DNA of 64,000 nt from Chryseobacterium candidae (GCF_004916905.1 NZ_SDLV01000025.1:248001-312000), one strand, 5' to 3'. Counted from the stretch's first letter, positions 1-9,245 are shown. Made by a program: numbers and translations. Notes: a model not told the origin generated them from the sequence alone.

Positions 1-1576
1 GCTGGCTGTCGGAAAGAATATTGGTATTTCCGTAGATATGTTTTACCATTTCCGAAAGAGAAACTTCTTTATCAAAAAAGGCAATATTCGGTCCGGGACA
101 TATGACAACGCCCTGTTTTTCACCTTTAATTTCGAGGTTCTGCTCCATATATGCGGCGTTTACAAGTCCTACACACAGGCAGACTTTATCAGTAATTTCC
201 GATTTCTTTTTTTTAAATTCCTTTTCTGTAAGGGTTTCCTTATTGTCGTACAGTTCCTTGAGTTTGATATCCTGGTACTTTCTGGAAGCGGTACAGGTTC
301 CTTCCGGAGAAAATTCTTTGCTTAATGCCAGAAGTTTTTTGGGACATGAACTTCCATATTTCCCTTTTGCTTCTTTTTCAAAATTTAATCGTTCATTGGA
401 TGTTCCTTTTACCGTATTGAAAGGCACTCCTAATGGCGAAATATTGCTCAGATAAAAATCCTGTTCTTTTGATTGCAAAAGTAAATTTCGGGTTTCTGTA
501 TCTACGGATGTTGCTTCGGGTACCAGCAAAAACGGTGAACCCCATCCTACGCTGTCTACATGATAATTCGCCAATAAAAACTCGTGTTCTTCGGCAGTTC
601 CTACTCCACCCTGAACCGTAATTTTCATTTCTAATGGCTCAGAAACTGTGGGTTTTCCTTTTTGTTCTAAAGCAGCTGTCATTAAGGCATGGGCAGATTG
701 TATCAGGTCATTTTTTTTCTGCTTGAATTCTTCCATAATAGGCCCGAGAAGCATTCCTTCGGTAGCAAAAGCATGACCGCCACAATTTAATCCGGATTCT
801 ATTCTGTATTCTGAAACCCACAATCCTTTTTTAGCCAGAAAGTTTCCCTGAATCATTGCAGAACGGAAATCGCTTACTTTCAGGATGATTTTCTTTTTGA
901 TGTTTCCGTTTTCGTCCGGAAAAAAATCTTCAAATTCTTCCATATAGCTGTATAAGCGGGGATTCATGCCTGCGGAAAGAACCATTGATGATGATAATTT
1001 ACTTTTGGCGAATCCACGCAGTGAAGCATGAGCATCGTTATACATCACTGGAAGCTGTTCATTGTTTTGATAATTGTCTTTATCCACTTTCGTCATGATA
1101 TTGACATCAATACTTCCCGGTTTTAAGTTGGATTCAATGAAGTTTTTGATATTGGAACTCCATTCATCTTTTTGATTGATCAGGTTTTGAAGGCTGTTTT
1201 TTAGATCTGAAGTATTTGGAAGCATGGCTATGAAGTCTTTCAAAGCCTCTTTATTTTTGCTGATCTCGTGTTTGAAAGATTCAAATTTTTCATTCACGAT
1301 ATCATCCACCATATCCAGATAAGCCGTAACTCTTCTGGCTCTGTAATCTTCTGTTTTTGTAGAGATCCCGAAATAGTCAAGATTGAACTTTTTATTGTAA
1401 AAGTTCTTCATTTTTTCCAGGATTTCATCATCAATGATGGAGATCACAGAAGAAATTCCATACTGGGCAACACGAATAGGACTGTCTATTGTGTAAGCCA
1501 GTCCCATTACCGGAATATGGAAATTGTGCAAAGGTTTTTGTGTCATAAAGTTCTGATAAAATTTTTTATTATTCAT
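1..1576 (-). CDS. Conserved hypothetical protein with C-terminal cysteine clusters (3' end outside window)
   Basis: An open frame runs leftward off the window edge, with about 525 codons visible. I chose ATG at 1576 (MNNKKFYQNF); an in-frame ATG ten codons later (MTQKPLHNF) is an alternative. The N-terminus HIPVMGLAYTIDSPIRVAQY and a later glycine-rich stretch (VQGGVGTAEEHEFLL) are reminiscent of flavin-binding TIM barrels such as nitronate monooxygenases, but I cannot confirm that. Toward the visible C-terminus there are scattered cysteines (SSCPKK, GTCTAS, KVCLCVG, VICPGP) that could bind a metal or an iron-sulfur cluster. No signal peptide is seen, so it is probably cytosolic. It stands alone at the window edge and its function is unknown. 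Confidence 0.75.
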   Translation of the reverse strand, partial: MNNKKFYQNFMTQKPLHNFHIPVMGLAYTIDSPIRVAQYGISSVISIIDDEILEKMKNFYNKKFNLDYFGISTKTEDYRARRVTAYLDMVDDIVNEKFESFKHEISKNKEALKDFIAMLPNTSDLKNSLQNLINQKDEWSSNIKNFIESNLKPGSIDVNIMTKVDKDNYQNNEQLPVMYNDAHASLRGFAKSKLSSSMVLSAGMNPRLYSYMEEFEDFFPDENGNIKKKIILKVSDFRSAMIQGNFLAKKGLWVSEYRIESGLNCGGHAFATEGMLLGPIMEEFKQKKNDLIQSAHALMTAALEQKGKPTVSEPLEMKITVQGGVGTAEEHEFLLANYHVDSVGWGSPFLLVPEATSVDTETRNLLLQSKEQDFYLSNISPLGVPFNTVKGTSNERLNFEKEAKGKYGSSCPKKLLALSKEFSPEGTCTASRKYQDIKLKELYDNKETLTEKEFKKKKSEITDKVCLCVGLVNAAYMEQNLEIKGEKQGVVICPGPNIAFFDKEVSLSEMVKHIYGNTNILSDSQ

Positions 1577-1607
1577 CTAAAAATCCTTTACAACTATTCA
1601 CTGCTTA

Positions 1608-1648
1608 AAAATATTATTTTAAAATGAATTATGCATTAAATAATATTT
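1608..1648. repeat. Inverted repeat upstream of the edge gene
   Basis: AAATATTATTT (1608-1618) is matched by its inverse AAATAATATTT (1638-1648) across a 19-base spacer, about 30 bases upstream of the leftward gene. It could be an operator or an mRNA leader hairpin. The arms are all A and T, so chance is possible. Confidence 0.35.
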
Positions 1649-1834
1649 TATATTGTGAAAAACATGTCAAATATCATTCTTTTAAATCGATTCCTGTGAA
1701 ATTGTTACTGAGACATCATTAATTGTATGACTACCACATCAGCTATAGATTTTTTTACTACATTTATTAGTTAAACGATAACCATATTTTCCCTCAGAAA
1801 AATTAAAAATGAGATTTTTTCATGTATTATTCTT

Positions 1835-2017
1835 TTGGTTTTCATGGCTTCAATATTTATTTTTGGCAGTGATTTACTTGTCCAGTTTGAAGCAATGAAA
1901 GTAGATAAACTTGATGGACAATTTGGGTTTTATATTTTTGAAAAAGCAGCCTATACCAGTTTGATATATGCTGTTGTTGGTCTTATTTATGACACATACA
2001 AAAGAAAACTTAAATGA
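1835..2017 (+). CDS. Small membrane protein of unknown function
   Basis: The frame encodes about 60 residues if read from TTG at 1835, or 57 from ATG at 1844 (MASIFIFGSDLLVQ), which I think equally likely. It has a hydrophobic N-terminus, a second hydrophobic segment (TSLIYAVVGLIY) and a basic tail (KRKLK), which suggests two membrane passes. Its stop overlaps the start of the next gene as ATGA, so the two are probably translationally coupled. I do not recognise the family. An ATG at 1809 in another frame stops early and is not supported. Confidence 0.5.
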   Translation: MVFMASIFIFGSDLLVQFEAMKVDKLDGQFGFYIFEKAAYTSLIYAVVGLIYDTYKRKLK

Positions 2018-2532
2018 TAACAAATAAAATATATACATTAAGCTTATTTTTTAGCTCTATATGGATTTTTTCCCAAAATGTCAATGAAGAGCTTATTCAC
2101 TACTTAAAAGAGGCAGAAACGATTCTTATTACCAGTCATGAAGATCTCAGACTTGATATTGAAACGCCTGGCAAGAGTAAAACAATTTACAGAGACTTAC
2201 TGAAAAATGGTGTTCCCAACCATGAAATCATCATAAATAAAGTAGTACTAACTCCTGAATCCAGACAGGAATTAATAGACATCATAAAACGGCAGAAAAT
2301 TGTAAAAGCCTGGGATGGAGCTTTATGTTTTGAACCGCACAATACTTTGTTCATTTATAAAGAAAATCAATGGAAAAATATTGAGTTATGTTTTGGATGT
2401 AAACAGTACGGCCACAGTAAAAATCTACCCGTTAATAGAGAAGAATTTTTACACAGTTACCAGGACTGGATCAATCTTGAAGATTTTTTCAGAAAACTAG
2501 GGGTACAGTGGGAAGTTCCAAAAAAGAAATAA
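2014..2532 (+). CDS. Exported hypothetical protein
   Basis: The product has 172 residues with an N-terminal hydrophobic stretch (YTLSLFFSSIWIFSQ) that looks like a signal peptide cleaved near residue 22, so it is probably periplasmic or outer membrane associated. The central part carries LCFEPHNTLFIYK and a CFGC pair (ELCFGCKQYGHSKNL) that could form a disulfide or bind metal. It overlaps the preceding small membrane protein gene by 4 bases and ends in a clear terminator, so the two form one unit. I do not recognise a named family. Confidence 0.7.
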   Translation: MITNKIYTLSLFFSSIWIFSQNVNEELIHYLKEAETILITSHEDLRLDIETPGKSKTIYRDLLKNGVPNHEIIINKVVLTPESRQELIDIIKRQKIVKAWDGALCFEPHNTLFIYKENQWKNIELCFGCKQYGHSKNLPVNREEFLHSYQDWINLEDFFRKLGVQWEVPKKK

Positions 2533-2565
2533 AAAAAGATCAGCGATTGACTGATCTTTTTATTT
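2531..2565. terminator. Bidirectional rho-independent terminator
   Basis: The stem AAAAAGATCAG / CTGATCTTTTT has a 7-base loop. A tract before and T tract after let it serve both the rightward gene ending at 2532 and the leftward efflux operon ending at 2584. Confidence 0.85.
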
Positions 2566-2583
2566 TACAATGATGTTTTAACG

Positions 2584-3735
2584 CTATTCAGCTTTATTTT
2601 TAAGCATCATCAGAAGGCTGTAAGCCCCTTTCTGTACAATTTTCTTATCCTTTAAAAAATCGGCTTTTATAATTTCCGTAAACTGATCATCAGAAATTCC
2701 GGTCATTACAGGAATCATTCTGTAATTGGATTTTCCAAGGTCTTCAAAAACATAATTTTTATTTTCAAAAGAAACTACGGCTTCATTAGGAAGTCCCATT
2801 GTATAATGGCTGCTGATATTCACTTCAGCATTTACATACATTCCTTTTACAAATTCTGTATTCACAGAGGATAATCTGGCAATTGCCGTCGCAGAGCCTC
2901 CATTTTCAATACTAGGAACAACACTGACAATTTTAGCATTTGATTTCACATCCGGATTCTGATTGTTGTACACCAAAATTTCCTGGCCCATTTTTACATC
3001 ATTCACATCATTTTCAAAAACCTTTAATTCTAAAAGTAATCCCGCCGGATTGATCAGTTCAAATAAAGTATCTGTAGGGTTGATATACTGCCCGTTATTC
3101 ACAAGAATTTTGCTTACAAAACCCGTGAACGGAGCATAAACATTGATTTTACTTCTGATATTCCCGGCACTCAGACCTTTGGCATTGATTCCGATGATTT
3201 TCAGCTTTTCCTCAAGCCCTTTTAAAGTGGCATTCAAAGTTGAATAATCTGCCTGGGCAGTCTGTAGGGTCTTGTCACTGCTGGCTTTGCTCGTATTAAG
3301 GTCTTTCTGGCGGTTATAATTCAGTCTTGCCGCTTCAAGTTGTGCTTTTGTTACCAGATAATCCTGCTGCAGCTGTATAAACTGCGGATCTTCCACCACA
3401 GCAAGCACCTGCCCTTTGTTGAAATGACTTCCATTAATTACATTGATCGACTTGATGTGTCCCCCCATAATGCTGGAAACTGAACTGATATGAGACGGTG
3501 CAATGTCTGTCTTTCCGTTCAGTCTCACCAGTTTTTCCATATTCCTGTTCTGGATTGTAGTTGTTGTAAGCCCTACAGCCTGAATCTGTTTTTCTATAAG
3601 ATGAACGGAATTTTTGTCATTCTTAGAAAATTTTGTGTTTTCATAAACTGTTTTTTCTTCCTCTTTTTTTCCTGAACATGAAGATAAAGTTACGATGAAA
3701 GCAAGGCTGTATAGTGATATATTCCTGAAATGCAT
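2584..3735 (-). CDS. Efflux RND periplasmic adaptor lipoprotein (CzcB/CusB type)
   Basis: The 383-residue membrane fusion protein should bridge the inner membrane RND pump and the outer membrane channel in the periplasm. The N-terminus ends in a lipobox (LSSC, Cys20), so it is probably a lipoprotein. A lipoyl/barrel-sandwich half around residues 85-115 (VNGSHFNKGQVLAVVEDPQF), a coiled-coil hairpin around 120-185, the second lipoyl half (INVYAPFTGFVSKI) and a beta-barrel domain follow in the order usual for HlyD_D23/CzcB proteins. It lies 7 bases downstream of the pump gene and is last in the operon. Metal ions (Cu, Ag, Zn, Co or Cd) are the usual substrates of this class; the exact metal cannot be read from the sequence. 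Confidence 0.93.
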   Translation of the reverse strand: MHFRNISLYSLAFIVTLSSCSGKKEEEKTVYENTKFSKNDKNSVHLIEKQIQAVGLTTTTIQNRNMEKLVRLNGKTDIAPSHISSVSSIMGGHIKSINVINGSHFNKGQVLAVVEDPQFIQLQQDYLVTKAQLEAARLNYNRQKDLNTSKASSDKTLQTAQADYSTLNATLKGLEEKLKIIGINAKGLSAGNIRSKINVYAPFTGFVSKILVNNGQYINPTDTLFELINPAGLLLELKVFENDVNDVKMGQEILVYNNQNPDVKSNAKIVSVVPSIENGGSATAIARLSSVNTEFVKGMYVNAEVNISSHYTMGLPNEAVVSFENKNYVFEDLGKSNYRMIPVMTGISDDQFTEIIKADFLKDKKIVQKGAYSLLMMLKNKAE

Positions 3736-3742
3736 GATGGTA

Positions 3743-6700
3743 TTATTTTGAAATTAAGAATTGAAGTTCGGCTCCGATCTGATTAAGCTTTTCCAGCTGA
3801 TCAATATAGTCTGCTTTGGTTTTTACGGCCTGATTCACCAGTATTACCCAGTCCAGATAATCTATTTCTCCCACTTCCATCTGTTTCTGAGCTGTTTTTA
3901 GAATGATTTCAGATTTGGGAAGCTGTTTTTGTTCATAATTTTGAATGATCTGCTGTTGGTTCATATAATTACCCAACTGTTGATTCAATCTGTTTTTAAG
4001 TTCAATTTCTTTTCTCTCATACTGATTTTCGGAGATGGCAATCTTAGCCTGTGCTGCCTTTGTCAAAGCTCTCTGTCCTTTTGTAAACAATGGAATTCCA
4101 ACTCCCACCTGAACCGAATTGAAACGATTGTTATTGATGTTTTTCATACTCTGATTGGTATATCCTATGAGAAGATCAGGAAGCAGTCTGCTTTTCTCCA
4201 GCTGTACTTCTGCCTCGCTTACTTTGATCTGTTGCTGCAGATATTGAAGTTCAGGATGCTGTTGTACCATTTCTTCTGAAATCTGAAGCCCAATATTAAT
4301 TATAGGCTTCTCTGCAACAGGTTGATATGGAATTGTAGATTGTAGTAATAATTGAAGCTGAAGTTTTACGATATTCAAATCATTTTCAAGAGTATTCAAC
4401 TGTACTTTTATCTGTTCTTTCTGAATTTCAGCAGTGGACTCCTCCAGAATATTGGCTTCCCCTTTTTTTAATCTTAATGCGGCCTTATCTGCAAAATTAT
4501 GATACAACTGACTGATGTATTCCAGAACTTTTTTCTTCTCCTGAAGCACAAGTATCCTGTAGAAAACGTCAGTTACTTCTTTGGTAAGCTGTGTTTTGGT
4601 CAGATTCTGATTGACGACACTGGCAGACCATTCAGCATCCAGCATTTGTTTTCTTCTTGAATATACCGTTGGAAAACTGAATCTTTGAGAGATTCCGAAT
4701 GAATTGTCTGTTTCCTCGCCCTGAATTTGTCCAAATCCCCCCGTAATTTCCGTCTGGGGAATGTTCAGATAGCTGGCCTTCAGCTTTTCCTGATAATCTG
4801 ATATTAATTTCGAATTTTTAAGAGTACCGTTCTGCTGGTATGCTTTTTCCAGAGCCTGATCATAAGTAATGTTTTCCTGAGTCTTATAAGTTCCGAAGGA
4901 CAATAACAGCAAGAAAACAGACAGTTTTTTATAATTGAGTTTTTTTGAGAATTTCATTTTATCTTTATTAATATGTTCAAACAGGACGTATAAAATTGGA
5001 AGGACAAAAAGCGTTAAAAGCGTTGCAAGCATCAGCCCTCCGATGACTACAGTTGCCAGAGGCCTCTGCACTTCAGCTCCTGCACCATTGCTGATTGCCA
5101 TGGGAAGGAATCCCAGAGATGCCACAAAAGCTGTCATTAAAACCGGACGGAGTCTTATTTTTGTGCCTATGAGTACAATTCTGTTTGTATTATTTATTCC
5201 GTTCTTTTTCAATCGGTTAAACTCTGATATCAAAACAATTCCATTAAGTACTGCAACTCCAAATAATGCAATAAATCCTACACCTGCGCTAATGCTGAAA
5301 GGCATTCCTCTCAACACCAGAAAATAGACACCTCCTATCGCAGATAAAGGAATGGCTGTATAGATCAGCAGACTGTGTTTTACAGAACCGAAAGCAAAGA
5401 ATAAAAGCAGGAAAATCATCACTAACGAAATAGGAACTGCTATACCTAATCTGGCTTTGGCTTCATTTAAATTTTCAAAAGCACCTCCATAAGAAATACT
5501 ATATCCAGACGATAATTTCAGGTTTTTGCCTGCCTTTTGCTGAAGCTCTTCCACAATACTCTGAACATCTCTTCCTCTCACATTAAAACCTACAATAATC
5601 CTTCTTTTGGTATCCTCCCTCTGAATCTGATTCGGACTGTTTTTAAGTTCCACTTTAGCCAATTGCGACAATGGAATCTGTTCTCCTGAAGCCGTAGGAA
5701 CAAGAAGATTTTGGATACTCGTAATATCTTTTTTATGTTCGTTATCCATTCGGACAACGATATCAAACTTTTTTTCGCCTTCATATAAAGCGCCTGCAGT
5801 TTGTCCGGCAAAAGCCATATTAATCACCCTGTTGATATCCGCCACTGAAATATTGTATCGGGAAAGTTCTGAGCGGTTATAATCTATCACAACCTGTGGA
5901 GCGCCTACTACCGGCTCGATATATAGATCCTGAGCACCTTTTACGGTATTGATAATGCTTCCCATCTTTTTGGCATAGGTGGCAAGGCTGTCCAGATCTT
6001 CACCGTAAATCTTGCACACTACATCCTGTCTTGCTCCGGTCATCAGCTCATTGAAACGCATTTGAACCGGAAACTGAAAACTGGTTGTCAGTCCAGGGAT
6101 AACGCTTAATGCTTTACTCATCTTATCAGAAAGTTCAGGAAATGAGGTTGCAGAAGTCCATTTCTTTTTAGGCTTTAAAACGACTATCATATCTCCGGAA
6201 TCCATGGGCATAGGTTCTGTGGGAATTTCTGCACTCCCAATTTTCATGACCACTTTTTCTACTTCAGGAAAGTTTGTTAACAGGATGTTTGCAGCCTGAG
6301 TGGTAGCTTTTTTGGTTTCATTGATATTACTTCCCTGGAGAATCCTCATTTCAACGGCAAAATCGCCTTCCTCCAACGATGGTATAAATTCTCCACCCAT
6401 TCTGTAAAGGGTAAAAACAGCACCTGCAAACAGAATCAACACACCAATGATTATTGTTTTTCTAAATTTAAGGGCCTTTATCAGAAGTTTTTGGTGACCG
6501 GTTTCCACTTTACCCATCACACGGTCTGAAATATTTTCTTTCTCTTTTTTCTTTCTGCTTAATACCAGAGAGCTCATCATTGGAATATAAGTCAGGGAAA
6601 GAATAAATGCGCCAATCAGGGCAAAGGCAACGGTTTGAGCCATAGGCTTGAACATTTTTCCTTCAATTCCCTGAAGCGTAAAAATCGGAAGATATACAAT

Positions 6701-8080
6701 TAAGATAATGATCTGCCCGAAAACCGCACTGTTAACCATTTTGGTCGCAGAGTTGGAAACCTGATCATCCATTTCTTTTTTGCTGAGCATATTGTCTTTT
6801 CCGAAATGCTTTTTATGGGCAAGCTGATGAAGAACAGCTTCCACAATAATGACGGCTCCATCTACAATTAAACCGAAATCCAGCGCTCCAAGGCTCATCA
6901 GATTTCCTCCTACACCAAAAATATTCATCATGATAATGGCGAAAAGCATAGCCAAAGGAATGACGGAAGCAACTAGTAATCCCGCTCTGAAATTTCCTAA
7001 AAATAAAACCAGAATGAAAACCACAATCAAAGCCCCTTCCATCAGGTTTGTTTTTACTGTGCTGATCGTATTATTAACCATTTTAGCCCGGTCAAGGAAT
7101 GGCTCTATCACAACTCCTTCCGGTAAGGACTCCTGGATTTTTTCCAGTCTTTGTTTAATATTTCCAATCACTACATTAGCATTCTCTCCTTTCAGCATCA
7201 GAACAATAGCTCCGGATACTTCTCCGGTATCATTGTAAGTCATAGCGCCATACCTTGTCGCATACCCTAATTTTACAGAGGCTACATCTTTAATATGAAC
7301 AGGAATGCCTTCTTTTGTTTCTGAAACCTGAATGCTTCCAATATCTTCTGTAGTTCCCAAAAGTCCTTCGCTACGGATAAACAGAACGGTTTCTTTCTTT
7401 TCAATATAAGCGCCTCCGGTATTCTGATTATTCTTTTCCAGAGCCGCAAAAACATCATTGATATTGATATTAAAGGCCTGCAATTGATTAGGATTAATGG
7501 CAATTTCATACTGTTTCAGTTTTCCTCCGAAACTGCTGACATCCGCCACACCTTTAGTACCAAGAAGCTGTCTTCTCACCACCCAGTCCTGGATAGTCCT
7601 CAGTTCGGTTTCATCGTATACATTTTCATATCCTTTTTTAGCCCTTACCACATATTGGAAAATCTCTCCCAATCCTGTTGAAATAGGCCCTAATTCCGGT
7701 TTGCCGATTCCGTCCGGAATATTGTCCTGAACAAGCTGCAGCCTTTCCTGAACCTGTTGACGCGCCCAATACACATCAGTCTTGTCATCAAAAACTACAG
7801 TCACTAATGAAAGTCCGAAACGAGAAAAACTTCTAAGCTCCGTAATTCCGCTGATATTACTGGTGGCCTGTTCAATAGGAAATGTAACAAGACGTTCTAT
7901 ATCTGCTGCACCATAAGAAGGAGCTGTGGTAATGATCTGAACCTGATTATTGGTGATGTCCGGCTGGGCATCAATAGGAAGTTTGGTGGTTTCATAGACT
8001 CCAAAAAGGATGAGTGCCCCTGTAAAAAGAGCAATGATGAGTTTATTCTTTACAGAAAACTCAATAATTTTATTTAACAT
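3743..8080 (-). CDS. CzcA/CusA-type heavy-metal RND pump fused to a TolC-like outer membrane factor
   Basis: Residues 1 to about 1030 are a proton-driven RND transporter of the heavy-metal class: first membrane helix at the start, large periplasmic loops, and the charged motif DFGLIVDGAVIIVEA near residue 400, where the acidic residues of HME-RND pumps sit. The last 410 or so residues form an outer membrane efflux domain (ITYDQALEKAYQQNG onward, with long coiled coils). The junction holds a signal-peptide-like stretch (KKLSVFLLLLSFG) preceded by an in-frame Met with its codon at 4957. Such fusions are known in Bacteroidetes. I start at ATG 8080 (MLNKIIEFSVKNK) rather than the longer frame to 8113, because CzcA proteins begin there. 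It lies between the small exported protein gene and the adaptor gene. Confidence 0.93.
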   Translation of the reverse strand: MLNKIIEFSVKNKLIIALFTGALILFGVYETTKLPIDAQPDITNNQVQIITTAPSYGAADIERLVTFPIEQATSNISGITELRSFSRFGLSLVTVVFDDKTDVYWARQQVQERLQLVQDNIPDGIGKPELGPISTGLGEIFQYVVRAKKGYENVYDETELRTIQDWVVRRQLLGTKGVADVSSFGGKLKQYEIAINPNQLQAFNININDVFAALEKNNQNTGGAYIEKKETVLFIRSEGLLGTTEDIGSIQVSETKEGIPVHIKDVASVKLGYATRYGAMTYNDTGEVSGAIVLMLKGENANVVIGNIKQRLEKIQESLPEGVVIEPFLDRAKMVNNTISTVKTNLMEGALIVVFILVLFLGNFRAGLLVASVIPLAMLFAIIMMNIFGVGGNLMSLGALDFGLIVDGAVIIVEAVLHQLAHKKHFGKDNMLSKKEMDDQVSNSATKMVNSAVFGQIIILIVYLPIFTLQGIEGKMFKPMAQTVAFALIGAFILSLTYIPMMSSLVLSRKKKEKENISDRVMGKVETGHQKLLIKALKFRKTIIIGVLILFAGAVFTLYRMGGEFIPSLEEGDFAVEMRILQGSNINETKKATTQAANILLTNFPEVEKVVMKIGSAEIPTEPMPMDSGDMIVVLKPKKKWTSATSFPELSDKMSKALSVIPGLTTSFQFPVQMRFNELMTGARQDVVCKIYGEDLDSLATYAKKMGSIINTVKGAQDLYIEPVVGAPQVVIDYNRSELSRYNISVADINRVINMAFAGQTAGALYEGEKKFDIVVRMDNEHKKDITSIQNLLVPTASGEQIPLSQLAKVELKNSPNQIQREDTKRRIIVGFNVRGRDVQSIVEELQQKAGKNLKLSSGYSISYGGAFENLNEAKARLGIAVPISLVMIFLLLFFAFGSVKHSLLIYTAIPLSAIGGVYFLVLRGMPFSISAGVGFIALFGVAVLNGIVLISEFNRLKKNGINNTNRIVLIGTKIRLRPVLMTAFVASLGFLPMAISNGAGAEVQRPLATVVIGGLMLATLLTLFVLPILYVLFEHINKDKMKFSKKLNYKKLSVFLLLLSFGTYKTQENITYDQALEKAYQQNGTLKNSKLISDYQEKLKASYLNIPQTEITGGFGQIQGEETDNSFGISQRFSFPTVYSRRKQMLDAEWSASVVNQNLTKTQLTKEVTDVFYRILVLQEKKKVLEYISQLYHNFADKAALRLKKGEANILEESTAEIQKEQIKVQLNTLENDLNIVKLQLQLLLQSTIPYQPVAEKPIINIGLQISEEMVQQHPELQYLQQQIKVSEAEVQLEKSRLLPDLLIGYTNQSMKNINNNRFNSVQVGVGIPLFTKGQRALTKAAQAKIAISENQYERKEIELKNRLNQQLGNYMNQQQIIQNYEQKQLPKSEIILKTAQKQMEVGEIDYLDWVILVNQAVKTKADYIDQLEKLNQIGAELQFLISK

Positions 8081-8282
8081 GGAAAAATTATTAATTGTAA
8101 TCCGTAAGACCATACAGGAGCTGAGACCTCTCCATAACTTAAGTGTCCAAAATAAAGTTTTTGTAATTTCTTGAGTTAAGGTCTAAACACCAGTACATTG
8201 CATTACGAATTAATGGATATGTAACAAGAATTAAATACTTTAAGTAAAAAACATAAAGCATTAATTTTCAATGTGAAGTTGA

Positions 8283-8645
8283 TTAAGAAAGCCGTGGAGG
8301 CTGAAAAATCTGAGAAAGATATTGTTGGGAGAAATCTTTTTCTTTGTAGATACTGCTTTTCTCTGAAACAGTAATTTCCTTAGGTTTTTTTATTTCGAAT
8401 GAAAGCTCCGGAAGCTGGGCATGTACAGTGAGTACGATAGGCGGATTAATAAAAGGCAGTTTCTGATCGGTATCCCAGTCTGAATCCTGTTTGTGGTTAT
8501 CATAATGCTCCATTACAAATTCTGAAAAGCTTCCGTGGTATTCCATGAAATGTTCAACAAACATAGGCACTTTCAGTACTTCCCCCGCATTGGTGGTAGC
8601 CAGTACATACATCATTGAGCATAATATGGAGAACCATTTTAACAT
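8283..8645 (-). CDS. Small exported protein heading the metal efflux operon
   Basis: The 120-residue product has an N-terminal hydrophobic segment (MLKWFSILCSMMYVLATT) and a polar remainder rich in His, Asp and Glu (VEHFMEYHGSF, HYDNHKQDSDWDTD). It looks like the short uncharacterised proteins often found first in Bacteroidetes metal-efflux operons. The histidine- and acid-rich middle could bind metal ions in the periplasm; this is inference. It lies about 200 bases upstream of the pump gene on the same strand. A perfect -7 box (TATATTTG, 8651-8658) ends only 5 bases before the ATG, so the mRNA may be leaderless or start at Met11/12. Confidence 0.7.
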   Translation of the reverse strand: MLKWFSILCSMMYVLATTNAGEVLKVPMFVEHFMEYHGSFSEFVMEHYDNHKQDSDWDTDQKLPFINPPIVLTVHAQLPELSFEIKKPKEITVSEKSSIYKEKDFSQQYLSQIFQPPRLS

Positions 8646-8650
8646 GGATG

Positions 8651-8658
8651 CAAATATA
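8651..8658 (-). promoter_or_regulatory. Flavobacterial -7 box of the metal efflux operon
   Basis: Read leftward, TATATTTG matches the TAnnTTTG consensus exactly, just before the first gene of the operon. A -33 TTTG at the expected distance is poor (TTTC), so this rests on the -7 box and its position. Confidence 0.5.
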
Positions 8659-8970
8659 ATGTTTAAATTTTTCCCAGAAAGGCTCAGATATTAATTTTTT
8701 GAGAATTTTATAGGCGAGATCATATAAAAATTAAACATATGTTTGAATATTATTGGCTTAGCAGAGTCTTATTTTTATAATAATTCACTTTTCGCTATTT
8801 ATTTATTTTTACTTAAAAACATACGTACAATTCCTCAGATGGCGAATTATATTTAACATGAGGTATTTTCGTGCTGGTAATTCCGGAATCTTAAAGAAAA
8901 CAAACAACATTTAATAAATAATTATTTTACTTAAAAATAAGTAATTTTTAAAAAAAATAAGCTTATAGTG

Positions 8971-9001
8971 TTTTGTATAAAGTGATTTTTGCTTATATTT
9001 G
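8971..9001 (+). promoter_or_regulatory. Strong flavobacterial promoter of an orphan short transcript
   Basis: TTTTG (8971-8975) and TATATTTG (8994-9001) match the Bacteroidetes -33 and -7 elements with 18 bases between them. Transcription should start near 9007. No protein gene follows on this strand before the terminator ending at 9068. Confidence 0.65.
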
Positions 9002-9006
9002 TGAAT

Positions 9007-9068
9007 CGAAATAATTTTTTTTCATCATTTGTGTTTTTTTAAGGTCTCCATTCGTGGAGACCTTTTTG
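9007..9068 (+). ncRNA. Putative small RNA of about 60 nt
   Basis: A consensus promoter is followed about 35 bases later by a perfect 10-bp hairpin with a TTCG loop and a T tract, with no open reading frame between them. The expected RNA would have a U-rich, unstructured 5' half and a stable 3' hairpin, which is the plan of a trans-acting small RNA. The closest protein genes are the efflux operon and an AraC gene, both on the other strand. I do not recognise a named RNA family. Confidence 0.5.
9041..9068 (+). terminator. Terminator with TTCG tetraloop
   Basis: Stem AAGGTCTCCA / TGGAGACCTT closes on the extra-stable TTCG loop and is followed by TTTGTTTT. The T tract is only on the rightward side, so it ends a rightward transcript. 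The bases from 9069 to 9245 hold nothing else that I can support. Confidence 0.85.
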
Positions 9069-9245
9069 TTTTCAATAATATCATAATTGAATATTCGCTA
9101 CTGAAGTGGAAAAATGTGAAAAATGTGAAATATTATGTTCTTTAATCTTTCTAATTGCTTTTATATAAAGGAATGTCTAAAGTTATTGTATATTAATAAC
9201 TCTCTTTTTTGATAAATTTTACCGGCTTTATATGTGGTTTAAAAC

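Noticed and set aside
4935..5327. Rightward frame of 130 codons inside the efflux pump gene
   Set aside because: It is a shadow of the leftward CzcA frame, with no family character or promoter of its own.
6849..7238. Rightward frame of 129 codons inside the efflux pump gene
   Set aside because: It lies opposite conserved RND sequence and shows only antisense-like composition (Pro, Ser, Thr-rich).
8140..8180. AAGTGTCCAAAATAAAG near 8150 and TAGTGTCCAGAAAATAA near 56700 as insertion sequence ends
   Set aside because: Only about ten bases match, without inverted partners, target duplications or a transposase.
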